DNA of 64,000 bases from positions 165,691-229,690 of the forward strand of contig CAYNRE010000046.1 of the NCBI GenBank assembly GCA_964399535.1, written 5' to 3'. Of the stretch, positions 25,893 through 33,547 are shown in pieces (positions within the stretch are counted from its first letter, which is position 1; every line of letters starts with the position of its first letter). A model generated the notes under the pieces. The model had not been told where the DNA came from. It ran no database searches and worked only from the letters and a program-made list of their open reading frames with translations. Made by a program: the position numbers and the translations under genes. This stretch comes from CAYNRE01 sp964399535. Its GTDB lineage: Bacteria > Planctomycetota > Planctomycetia > Pirellulales > CAYNRE01.

Positions 25893-25932
25893 GTGTCGAT
25901 TTAAGCGACACGCATGTCGATCGGTGCGACAC
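25893..25932. promoter_or_regulatory. paired upstream activator-like palindromes
   Basis: Two copies of TGTCG-N7-CGACA (within 25893-25911 and 25914-25932). Their centres are 21 bp apart, two helical turns, and lie about 130 and 150 bp upstream of the sigma-54-type start, the usual place for enhancer sites of NtrC-family activators. Confidence 0.65.
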
Positions 25933-26300
25933 CCCTCGAGGGGGCGCCGCACGGCGCGTACGATCGCTGCGCGGCGTGACAAGGAACCGGGCGGGTTGGC
26001 CTTTGGTTGCCGAGCGCGGGGCCGGCGTTCCCGCCCGCCTCGCCGCCCAGGGCTGCCAGCGTGTTGACCGGCCGAGCCGCGTGTGGCGGCCCAGGGGCTT
26101 GGCGAGGGCCGCTACCCAGGGCAAGCATGCGATCTACCGGCCCTGCCGGCGAGCGTCGCCGCGTGCCCAGAGCCACTTCGGCCCGCCAGAGTTTGTTATC
26201 TTGAAGCCGCAGGGCTTTGGGAAACTGGCACCCGACGGCGCATCGCGGGGTGTAACCGCGACGCGAAAACGACGCCCCCTGGGCCAAAAACAGGTTCCAC

Positions 26301-27683
26301 TTGCGCCGGCCGATTCTTGGGCAAATCTTGATTCCGCTGGTCGGCATGACCCTGGCCGTGGCCGTGGCTACGAGCCTGGGCAGCGCCGTCTTGGCCTCGC
26401 GCCGCACCTTGGAGCGGGAACGACAAAACCTGGCCCGCGTGGTCGAGGTGCTCACCACGGCCAGCTTCCCGCTCCAGGCCGAAGTGTTGCGCAAGATGTC
26501 GGGCCTATCCGGCGCCCAGTTCGCCATTCAGGACCGCCAGGGGCAATTGACCGATTCGACAGTTCCGCTCGACTCGGGAGACGCCGCCGAGTTGGCCCGG
26601 TTGCCGCAGCGCGAGAACTGGACTCCCGACTTGCCCGACGACACCGTGCACCTGGCGGGGGGCCAGTATCTGGCGGCTCGCTTGCCGCTGCGTCACGGCG
26701 GGCCCGCGGGACCGAGTTGGCTGATCGTGCTTTACCCGGTCGATGCCTGGCCGGCCGTGGTGCGCGGTGTTTGGTCGGCCTCGCTCTGGGTCGGCGGCCT
26801 GGCGGCAGCGCTGGCGGCCCTGGTCTCGTTGACGATCGCCCGGCGCATCGTCGGCCCGATTCGCGCCCTGAGGCGGCATAGCGAAACACTGGCCAACGGC
26901 CAGTTTCAGCGTCTGGCCGAGCCCGAGCAAGACGACGAAGTTCGCGATTTGACCCGTTCGATCAACCGAATGAGCGAACAGCTCGAGCATTACCACGACG
27001 TGGTCCGGCGGCAAGAGCGTTTGAAGTCGCTCGATCAACTCGCGGCCGGAATCGTGCACGAAGTGCGCAACTCGGTCACGGGGGCTCGAATGGCGGTCGA
27101 TCTGCACGCTCGCGTGTGTCGCGCCGAGGCCGACGGCGCCCTGGCCGTGGCGGCTCAGCAGTTGGCCCTGGTCGAAGAACAACTACAGCGTTTCGTGCGG
27201 GCAGCGCGGCCGGAGCAACTCGAATTGGCCTCGGTCGAACTGGGCGAACTGGTCGACGAATCGATCGGCCTGTTGGTTCCCCGGTTTAAGCACGCCGGTG
27301 TGAATCTGCAGTGGCAGCGGCCCGCCGAGCCCCACCGGGCAACGATCGACCGAGCCGCCATGCGGCAGGTGCTGGTCAACTTGTTGGTCAACGCCATCGA
27401 TGCAGTGGCGGCTGCCCCACCCCCCGCACGGCAAGTGGAAGTCAGGCTCGCCCAGGGGGCCGAAGCAATTTGCCTGGAAGTTTGCGATAATGGTCCCGGA
27501 CCGCCCGTCGAACTGGCGGAGAAACTGTTCGAGCCGTTGGTCACGGGGCGGCCCACCGGAACGGGGCTCGGCCTGGCCGTGGCCCGCGACCTGGTGCGGG
27601 CCCAGGGGGGCGAAGTCAGTTTTCGCCGCGAGGCCGACCAAACGGTGTTTTGCCTTACCTTGCCGATCAGCCCGCAGGGGTAA
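26301..27683 (+). CDS. sensor histidine kinase
   Basis: 460 aa inner-membrane kinase. TM1 at about residues 8-30, a periplasmic sensor of about 120 residues without a recognised domain, TM2 at about 155-180, HAMP (ARRIVGPIRALRRHSETLAN), then the H-box GIVHEVRNSVTGARM with phospho-acceptor His253, N-box NLLVNAIDAV, G1 DNGPGPP and G2 GTGLGLAVARDLVRAQGGE. The start is a TTG at 26301 with a weak AGG upstream; no ATG is available in frame. The NtrC-type regulator begins 4 nt after the stop, so the two form one operon and presumably a cognate pair. Confidence 0.93.
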   Translation: MRRPILGQILIPLVGMTLAVAVATSLGSAVLASRRTLERERQNLARVVEVLTTASFPLQAEVLRKMSGLSGAQFAIQDRQGQLTDSTVPLDSGDAAELARLPQRENWTPDLPDDTVHLAGGQYLAARLPLRHGGPAGPSWLIVLYPVDAWPAVVRGVWSASLWVGGLAAALAALVSLTIARRIVGPIRALRRHSETLANGQFQRLAEPEQDDEVRDLTRSINRMSEQLEHYHDVVRRQERLKSLDQLAAGIVHEVRNSVTGARMAVDLHARVCRAEADGALAVAAQQLALVEEQLQRFVRAARPEQLELASVELGELVDESIGLLVPRFKHAGVNLQWQRPAEPHRATIDRAAMRQVLVNLLVNAIDAVAAAPPPARQVEVRLAQGAEAICLEVCDNGPGPPVELAEKLFEPLVTGRPTGTGLGLAVARDLVRAQGGEVSFRREADQTVFCLTLPISPQG

Positions 27684-27687
27684 CACG

Positions 27688-29142
27688 ATGGCACAAGTGC
27701 TGGTAGTGGACGACGAGGCCCCCATCTGCTGGGGCCTGAAAACCCTGGGCGAATCGCTAGGTCATCAAGTGTCCACCGCGGCTTCGGCCGAGCAGGCCCT
27801 GGCCTGGGCCGAAGCCCAGACCCCCGACGCGGTGTTTCTCGATGTGCGCCTGCCAGGCATCGATGGGTTGGCGGCCATCGAACCCCTGCGAGCGCTTACC
27901 GGGCCGGTGCCGATCGTGGTGATGACCGCTTTCGGCGACCTGGAAACGGCCGTTCGCGCGGTCGAGGCGCAGGCCTTCGAGTTGTTGGTCAAACCGTTCG
28001 ACCTGAATCGCGCCCAGCAAGTGCTCGAGCGGGCTCTGGCCCAGCCGGTTGCCGCCGGACCGTCGGCAGGTAAACCGGAAACTGGCCTGGTTCCAACCGC
28101 GCGGTTGGTGGGCCGCTCGCCGGCCATGCGCGAGCTCTTTCGCGAGATTGCCCTGGTTTCCCGCAGCGATGCCTGTGTGCAGCTTTGGGGCGAAAGCGGC
28201 ACGGGCAAGGAGCGCGTGGCCCGAGCCATTCACCAACACAGCGCGCGGGCCAGCCGTCCGTTTGTGGCGGTGAACCTGGCCGCGATCAATCCCTCGCTGG
28301 TCGAAAGCGAGCTGTTCGGCCACGTGGCCGGCGCCTTTACCGGGGCGGCCTCGGCCCGGGTGGGGCTGATCGAATTGGCCGATGGAGGCACCCTGTTGCT
28401 CGACGAGGTTGCCGACACGCCCCCCGATTTTCAAGCCAAGCTGTTGCGGGTGCTCGACCACGGCGAGTACTTGCCGGTGGGCGCCTCGCAACCGCGGCGG
28501 GCCAACCTGCGGGTGATTTCGGCGACCCATCAGGATTTGGCCGAACAGGTCGCCTTGGGCCGATTTCGACACGACCTGTATTACCGGCTAAGCACCTTCC
28601 GGCTGCGTTTGCCCTCCCTGCGCGAGCGGGCCGGCGACGCCGTGTTGTTGGCCGAGCATTTCGCGGCCGAGGTGGCGGCCCGAAACGGCCTGGCGGCCGT
28701 TCGGCTCAGCAGGGAAGCACTCGCCGAACTCGAGCGCCGGCCTTGGTACGGCAACGTGCGCGAGCTGCGCTCAGCCGTCGAACATGCGCTGGTGTTGGCC
28801 CGGTCGGGCCAAATTCAGCCCGAGCACCTGCCGGCGCCGCTGCCGGGTAGTATGGCGGTGGGCAGCTTGGCACCAGGTTGTTTGGCGCCGGGGCCTGCGC
28901 CGGCCGAGTCGCTCGGCCAGGTGGTGGCGGCCTGGGCCCGCCAGCAGTTGGCGACACAGCCCGATACGAGCGACTTATGGGCTCGGCTAGTCCAGGAAGT
29001 GGAGGGGCCCTTGCTGGAAGAGGTGCTCTCGCGTCAACAGGGCAATCTGGCGGCCGCGGCGCGGCAGCTCGGGCTACACCGCGTGACCGTGGCTCGCAAG
29101 GCTCAGCAGCACGGACTAAGAGGCGAAGAGCCCGCGGGCTAA
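27688..29142 (+). CDS. NtrC-family sigma-54-dependent response regulator
   Basis: 484 aa with three domains. Receiver (1-118): VVDDEAPICWGLKTLG, phospho-acceptor Asp52 in FLDVRLPGIDG, Lys in LVKPFD. AAA+ sigma-54 activator (about 135-375): Walker A GESGTGKE, the sigma-54-contacting loop GAFTGA, Walker B TLLLDEVAD, and FRLRLPSLRER. C-terminal Fis-type HTH: LEEVLSRQQGNLAAAARQLG and HRVTVARKAQQHG. All residues for ATP-driven opening of sigma-54 promoters are intact. A matching promoter and paired palindromes lie upstream of the kinase in the divergent gap. A PEP-CTERM gene converges on its 3' end. Confidence 0.95.
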   Translation: MAQVLVVDDEAPICWGLKTLGESLGHQVSTAASAEQALAWAEAQTPDAVFLDVRLPGIDGLAAIEPLRALTGPVPIVVMTAFGDLETAVRAVEAQAFELLVKPFDLNRAQQVLERALAQPVAAGPSAGKPETGLVPTARLVGRSPAMRELFREIALVSRSDACVQLWGESGTGKERVARAIHQHSARASRPFVAVNLAAINPSLVESELFGHVAGAFTGAASARVGLIELADGGTLLLDEVADTPPDFQAKLLRVLDHGEYLPVGASQPRRANLRVISATHQDLAEQVALGRFRHDLYYRLSTFRLRLPSLRERAGDAVLLAEHFAAEVAARNGLAAVRLSREALAELERRPWYGNVRELRSAVEHALVLARSGQIQPEHLPAPLPGSMAVGSLAPGCLAPGPAPAESLGQVVAAWARQQLATQPDTSDLWARLVQEVEGPLLEEVLSRQQGNLAAAARQLGLHRVTVARKAQQHGLRGEEPAG

Positions 29143-29156
29143 CCGAACCCGCGGGC
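29130..29156. terminator. hairpin between the convergent regulator and PEP-CTERM genes
   Basis: A perfect 9-bp stem GCCCGCGGG/CCCGCGGGC with a 9-nt loop overlaps the regulator's stop codon. There is no T tract, so terminator function is only inferred from position. Confidence 0.45.
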
Positions 29157-29190
29157 CCTGTGACCTCCTGCGCCGACGAGCCGCTGGTGG

Positions 29191-29952
29191 CTATTGGCGG
29201 CGGCGACGCGCGATTCCCAGCGCGACGGCCGCGCCACCCAGCAGCGCCAGGCACGCGGTCGAAGGCTCGGGTACACACTCGATGCCGAACTGGTAGGTCG
29301 TGACATCGCTCACCACGGGCACGCCGCCGATTAAGGCCGAGGCGACGAAATCAAGCTCGTAGCAGCCCGCCGCGGTGAAGGCCCAGTTCATGTGCCGCTC
29401 GCCGCCGGCCTCGACCCAGGTGGTGTCGCTAGCGTCCAGCCCGTCGCTGGTGGCCATCCACAGCACGGGGGTACCGAACTGGTCCACCTGAAACACCGAG
29501 ACCTGTCCTGGGCCGCGGACCGCGACCAGGCGAACCTCGATCCATTCGGCGGCGCCCCCCGCGCGCGGATCGTTGGGCGCGTAGCTGTCGAAAATCCCGG
29601 GGGCCGTTTCTTCGGCGCCGAACCCCAGAAAAATCTGTCCCGGCTCCTGAACTTCAGGCAGCACCCACAAATCGTCGCCTGGATTGGCCCCGGTAAAGGC
29701 GAACTGCGGATCGGCCGGCTGGGCCACCCGGGTGTCGGGGCCGCCGAAGAAAATCGCCTCGTCCGGCTCGTACTCCACATCGTTGTCGTCGTCGTGAATG
29801 TGCAGATCCCAGCCGTCGAGCGGGTCGTAGCCCAGCCCGATGTCGACGTGCCCCTCGTCAAGCACCGTGGGGGCGGCCCAGGCAGTGCCGCGCGTGGCCA
29901 GGCTGGGTAGCAGGGTGGCCAACAGGACGAAGGCGATAAGTCGCAGGTGCAT
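29191..29952 (-). CDS. choice-of-anchor M domain protein with PEP-CTERM signal
   Basis: 253 aa. A signal peptide (LIAFVLLATLLPSLATRGTAWA) is followed by a domain matching the choice-of-anchor M (TIGR03769) surface-protein family: GHVDIGLGYDPLDGWDLHIH, DDLWVLPEVQEPGQIFLGFG, VAVRGPGQVSVFQ and HMNWAFTAAGCYELDF are its conserved blocks. It ends in VPEPSTACLALLGGAAVALG plus IARRRRQ, a PEP-CTERM sorting signal. The family is best known from actinobacterial cell walls; here the anchor is of the exosortase type. It follows a larger relative with the same domain, 67 nt upstream on the same strand. Confidence 0.85.
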   Translation of the reverse strand: MHLRLIAFVLLATLLPSLATRGTAWAAPTVLDEGHVDIGLGYDPLDGWDLHIHDDDNDVEYEPDEAIFFGGPDTRVAQPADPQFAFTGANPGDDLWVLPEVQEPGQIFLGFGAEETAPGIFDSYAPNDPRAGGAAEWIEVRLVAVRGPGQVSVFQVDQFGTPVLWMATSDGLDASDTTWVEAGGERHMNWAFTAAGCYELDFVASALIGGVPVVSDVTTYQFGIECVPEPSTACLALLGGAAVALGIARRRRQ

Positions 29953-30019
29953 CGAATTTCTCCTCGTGGGTCAGGTGGGAACAACCAGGTGCATCAGGTA
30001 AGAAAACGGGCAAGGCGGG

Positions 30020-31681
30020 TCACCGAGCGCGTCGCCGGGCCCAGCTTCCGCCCAGCGTCAGCGTCGCCGCGACCCATAGCCCCCAACCGCTCGGCTCGGG
30101 CACGGCCACGCTGCGCGTCAGGCTGGCCCAGCTTAGGCCCGAGCTGTCGCGAGTACCGGGGGCGAAGAACGGAGCCGCGGCCACGTCGAAGGGGCTGCTC
30201 AGCCCGGTGGAGCTGTCGGCATAGATCGAAGCAATGCCCGAGGGAGTGATCCGCATCACGCGGTTGCCCAGGTAATCGGCCGCGTACAGGTCTCCGTTGG
30301 GGTCCAGGGCCAGGCCCGTGGGTGTCATCAGCCCGTCGGCCGCATCGGCCAGCAGGCTGCCGACCCCGGCCGGGGTGAAGCGATAGATTTTGCTGGTAAG
30401 CGCATCGCTAACCAGCACATTGTTCTGGTTGTCGATGGCCAGGCCCAGCGGCGTAAACAGGCCGTCGCCCGCGTCGGCAAACACGCTGGCGACCCCCGCC
30501 GAGTTGATCTTCAAGACCCGGCGGTTGCCCAGGTCGGCCACGTACAGATTGCCGGCCGAATCGAAGTCCATTCCGAACGGGCTCGAGAGCCCATCGGCCG
30601 CGTCGGCGAACAGGGTGCTGGTGCTGCCGCTGGGGTTTAGCTTGCGAATGGTGTTGGTCAGGTAGTTCGAAACATACACGTTGCCGGCCCCGTCGATCGC
30701 CAGCCCGCTGGGGGTGGTAAGCCCATCGGCCGCGTCGGCAAACACGCTGCTGGTGCCGTCGGGCAAAACACGGCGGATCTGGCTCTTGAGAACGTCGGCC
30801 AGGAGCAAGTCTCCCTGGGCCGTGTACTCCGCGGCCAGCGGCGTGAACAGGCCATCGGTCGTATCGGCCAAAACCACGGGGCGGCGCGCAACGTCGTACG
30901 CCAGCAGTTGCCGGTTATCCAGCGAGGGGACCGCCAGCGGGCAGGAGAGTTGGGTCTCGACTCCAAAGTAGTACGTGGTCACCGCGCTCGCGACCGGCTG
31001 CGTCTGATTGGGGCCAAGGAAGGCCGACGATCGGACGTCGACCTCGTAAATGCCTGGCGCGGTAAACGCCCAGTTGTAATGAATGTGGCCGCCCGCCTGG
31101 ACGAATATGGCATCGCTGGAGGTGATCCCCCCCTGAAAGGTCGACATCCACACCGTGGGCGCTCCCAACGCACCGGTCTGGTACATCGAGAACTCGCCCG
31201 GCCCGCGCAGGTCGACCAGCGAGGTCTTGATCCATCGGCCATTGGCGCCCACGCGCGGATCGCTCTCGAAGTACAGCGGCACCGATGCCGGGTTTACGCT
31301 GTTGGCGTTTGCGCCGGCATAGAGCAGGTTGGGGTTTTGGCCTTGGGGCAGGATCCACACGGGGTTCCCCGAACCGGCCCCCAGGAAGTTCCAGGCGGTG
31401 CCGGCCGGCTGAGCCGTCTTGGCGGCGCGATCGACGTAAAGCAGCACGTCGTCGGGGGCAAAGAGCAGGCCATCGTCGGTGTCGTCGACCAAGAGCACCA
31501 GCGAACCACCGACCAGGGCCGGAGAAAAAACGTCGGTGTGCTGCGTGGTGAGAATGTCGGGGCACCACAGGGCAGGGGGCAGCTCGGCCAGGCTGGTTCC
31601 CGGCCCCGCCAGCAAAAGCAGCGCGGCGAGCACGAGCCAACCGCGCGGCCCGATCGTTCGAACTCGGTGATGCGTAGTCAT
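30020..31681 (-). CDS. choice-of-anchor M / NHL-repeat protein with PEP-CTERM signal
   Basis: 553 aa. A signal peptide (about residues 13-32) is followed by a choice-of-anchor M domain (to about residue 245; NPVWILPQGQNPNLLYAG, VDLRGPGEFSMYQTG, HIHYNWAFTAPGIYEVDV), then six NHL/SMP-30-like repeats of about 45 residues (pattern ADAADGL-x-TPxGLAID-x-G-x-x-YVSN/ADY-x-x-N-x-I/VxRxxPxG), and a C-terminal VPEPSGWGLWVAATLTLGGS plus WARRRAR. The repeats should form a propeller for binding partners outside the cell. The ATG at 31681 has GGAG 6 nt upstream. It is the middle gene of a leftward three-gene set. Confidence 0.88.
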   Translation of the reverse strand: MTTHHRVRTIGPRGWLVLAALLLLAGPGTSLAELPPALWCPDILTTQHTDVFSPALVGGSLVLLVDDTDDGLLFAPDDVLLYVDRAAKTAQPAGTAWNFLGAGSGNPVWILPQGQNPNLLYAGANANSVNPASVPLYFESDPRVGANGRWIKTSLVDLRGPGEFSMYQTGALGAPTVWMSTFQGGITSSDAIFVQAGGHIHYNWAFTAPGIYEVDVRSSAFLGPNQTQPVASAVTTYYFGVETQLSCPLAVPSLDNRQLLAYDVARRPVVLADTTDGLFTPLAAEYTAQGDLLLADVLKSQIRRVLPDGTSSVFADAADGLTTPSGLAIDGAGNVYVSNYLTNTIRKLNPSGSTSTLFADAADGLSSPFGMDFDSAGNLYVADLGNRRVLKINSAGVASVFADAGDGLFTPLGLAIDNQNNVLVSDALTSKIYRFTPAGVGSLLADAADGLMTPTGLALDPNGDLYAADYLGNRVMRITPSGIASIYADSSTGLSSPFDVAAAPFFAPGTRDSSGLSWASLTRSVAVPEPSGWGLWVAATLTLGGSWARRRAR

Positions 31682-31761
31682 CTGCTCCAACTCCTCTCGG
31701 GTCGGTCTGTCGGCAGCCGCGATACCCCGGGGGCCGGCCCCCGCTGCGGCCCGGCGGTGAA

Positions 31762-32568
31762 CTAGCGAGGCAGGGCGATGTGGTCGCCCGATTCGATCCG
31801 GGTGCGAATCTCCAAGGCGCTGATCTGCTGGACGTGCCCGTCGACGTACAGGTAGTTGGCCACGCCGTCGGTGTGGTCGTCTCGGCCGCTCGACCAATGA
31901 CGGTCGGGCTGAATGTCGGCCGTGACCTTCTTCCACCAATTCGCCCGATTGCCCGTCATCCAATTGCGGCTATGGGTGTGGTCGTCGAGCGGCCCCACTC
32001 CCGCGTGCGTCTCCACGACCGTTCCGTCGGGCAGGGTCACCTTCTTGAAGTTGTCGGCCGCGGTCATGGCGATGATCGTCTGCGAGGTACTTTTGATCTT
32101 GCGCAGCTGAAATCGCCCCGGGTCGTCGGGGTCCGGGCGTCCGAACTGGTCCAAGAGCGGCACCGTCAGATACTCGTTCAATTTGTAGCTGGTGCCCTTG
32201 TTGGCCAGCCGCAAATCGCCCAGCGGGTCGGCCGGACAGATGCGAATGCGGTCGATTACTTCGAACTGTTCCTGGGGGTTGGCGGCCGACGGCGCCTGGG
32301 AGATGCCGCCCAGGAAGGGAACGATTCCATAGACCCAGGAGGCCTCGGCCATGCCGCTGGTGTGGGTAACCTGGGGGAAGTAGCCGCCGTTGGATTCGCA
32401 ATACATCAGGATCGCCAGCCCCAATTGGTGCAGGTTGTTGGCGCACGAGGTGACCGCCGCCGCGCGGCGCGAGGCTTGCACCGCCGGCAGCAAGATGGCG
32501 ATCAAGATTCCGATGATCGCGATGACAACCAAAAGTTCGACCAACGTGAAACCGGGTTTTCGGTGCAT
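31762..32568 (-). CDS. DUF1559 pseudopilin-like protein (short form)
   Basis: 268 aa. It starts MHRKPGFTLVELLVVIAIIG with the prepilin-type cleavage site after residue 6 and continues LLPAVQASRRAAAVTSCANN, the DUF1559 signature. The C-terminal block NYLYVDGHVQQISALEI replaces the usual DG-x-R motif. It is shorter than the DUF1559 protein at 24680 and only distantly similar after the N-terminus. It lies upstream of two choice-of-anchor M genes with an 80-nt gap, so the three may be co-transcribed. Confidence 0.9.
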   Translation of the reverse strand: MHRKPGFTLVELLVVIAIIGILIAILLPAVQASRRAAAVTSCANNLHQLGLAILMYCESNGGYFPQVTHTSGMAEASWVYGIVPFLGGISQAPSAANPQEQFEVIDRIRICPADPLGDLRLANKGTSYKLNEYLTVPLLDQFGRPDPDDPGRFQLRKIKSTSQTIIAMTAADNFKKVTLPDGTVVETHAGVGPLDDHTHSRNWMTGNRANWWKKVTADIQPDRHWSSGRDDHTDGVANYLYVDGHVQQISALEIRTRIESGDHIALPR

Positions 32569-32928
32569 CGGGCTGACCTCGGAGCGGGTTTGCGTGACGG
32601 AGCCCCCGACCGTGGGCGAGCGGCTTCCGCGTCGCCGCGCCGCGATCTACGGCGGGCACGCGACCGCAAGCGGCGGGCGTTCGGAATTGACAACAGGTGC
32701 GGCGATCGACCGTACGGGGGCAACCCTCTGCTTGATGATCCGACAGGTACTTCAGATGCCTCGCTGCTAGGCTCCGGCGTATGCCGAGTGGCGGAGACTT
32801 ACGCTCTCCACACGGGTTTTCGCCGGGACGCCTCACCGCGCGAGCGGGCGCGACGATGGGGCGCAGGCAACAGGGAACTTGCCTCGCCCCGAAGGCGCGC
32901 TTCGCGCGGCTCGACCGATCCTGCTCGA
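32569..32928. other. 360-bp gap, nothing recognised
   Basis: Upstream of the short DUF1559 gene. I looked for a -24/-12 promoter and for TGTCG/CGACA palindromes like those at 25.8 kb and found none. Confidence 0.5.
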
Positions 32929-33417
32929 TCAGCCGGCGTGGCGCGGAGGAGGTCCGCGCGGAAAGAAAGGCCGCGCTTCGCCCAGGGCCCAAGTGGTTTG
33001 CTCCTGGACGACAACTCGAGCGCACAAATGCGCGGCGTGGGCCGTGCCCGATGCGCCGGCGGCCAGCTTCGCCTGGGCCAGCAGCTTGCAAACCAGGCAC
33101 TCGTCGGCGCCAGGTTGCCCCGTGCTTCGGCCTGCCTCGATTGATGCGGGCAGGCAACTTTCCTCAAGGCCATGCTCGAAATGCCCAGGGCACGAGCCGG
33201 CGGGAGCAGCCGTCGCGGCCAAAGGATGGCCTGCCGCCGCATCGCTGGGGCAGCCGCCGGCGGTTGGCCCCCGCTCCGCGTGGCAGGCGGCCCCCTGCCA
33301 GCAAACGCGGTGTCCGCCCCCTGAGCCGTGCGCGTGCCAGGGGCTGTGCCACACGGCCGCGCCTTGCGACGCAGCCAAGTAGGCCCCCAGCACGAGATAG
33401 AGAATCCAACGCGACAT
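32929..33417 (-). CDS. small exported Cys/His-rich protein (possibly DUF2946-like)
   Basis: 162 aa. A short signal peptide (MSRWILYLVLGAYLAASQGA) is followed by a region with scattered His and Cys (WHSPWHAHG, GHRVCWQGAACH, CPGHFEHGLEESC) and a CxxC motif, DECLVCKLLAQAKL. The size, His-rich start and CxxC motif recall small DUF2946-type proteins often found with copper or metal handling genes, but the match is weak. The frame opens at an ATG at 33480; the ATG at 33417 is preferred because the signal peptide starts there. A TGCAA-N5-TTGCA palindrome lies 116 bp upstream. Confidence 0.6.
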   Translation of the reverse strand: MSRWILYLVLGAYLAASQGAAVWHSPWHAHGSGGGHRVCWQGAACHAERGPTAGGCPSDAAAGHPLAATAAPAGSCPGHFEHGLEESCLPASIEAGRSTGQPGADECLVCKLLAQAKLAAGASGTAHAAHLCARVVVQEQTTWALGEARPFFPRGPPPRHAG

Positions 33418-33532
33418 GGCCTGGCGATGGGTGGAGGGCGACGGCCGGTAGACCCGCCGTAGAACGGCCGTGGGGTGCATCTAACTTACCCGTCTAGAGT
33501 CCCAAAACCCAGTCGACCTGTCAAGTTGCTAG

Positions 33533-33547
33533 TGCAAAACACTTGCA
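33533..33547. promoter_or_regulatory. palindrome TGCAA-N5-TTGCA, possible metal-regulator operator
   Basis: A perfect inverted repeat (TGCAA 33533-33537, TTGCA 33543-33547) upstream of the Cys/His-rich gene, next to a minus-strand TTGACA (33522-33517). It has the shape of a Fur-superfamily box. Confidence 0.35.

Larger units (their letters stand above)
25730..26300. other. regulatory gap between the DUF1559 gene and the two-component system
   Basis: 571 bp without a gene. It holds a sigma-54-like promoter (25782-25797, leftward), two upstream palindromes (25893-25932) and a 12-bp palindrome CCCCTCGAGGGG (25932-25943). The kinase promoter is not identifiable. Confidence 0.6.

Noticed and set aside
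26226..26242. TGGCAC upstream of the histidine kinase gene as a second sigma-54 promoter
   Set aside because: The spacing to the next GC is one base too long (GG-N11-GC) and the -12 element is poor (GGCGCA).
32690..32720. TTGACA upstream of the short DUF1559 gene as a promoter
   Set aside because: It points rightward, away from the gene, and has no -10 partner at 16-18 nt.
33418..33480. Start of the Cys/His-rich protein at the ATG 33480
   Set aside because: It would place 21 basic and polar residues before the signal peptide; the ATG at 33417 fits export better, though this is not certain.
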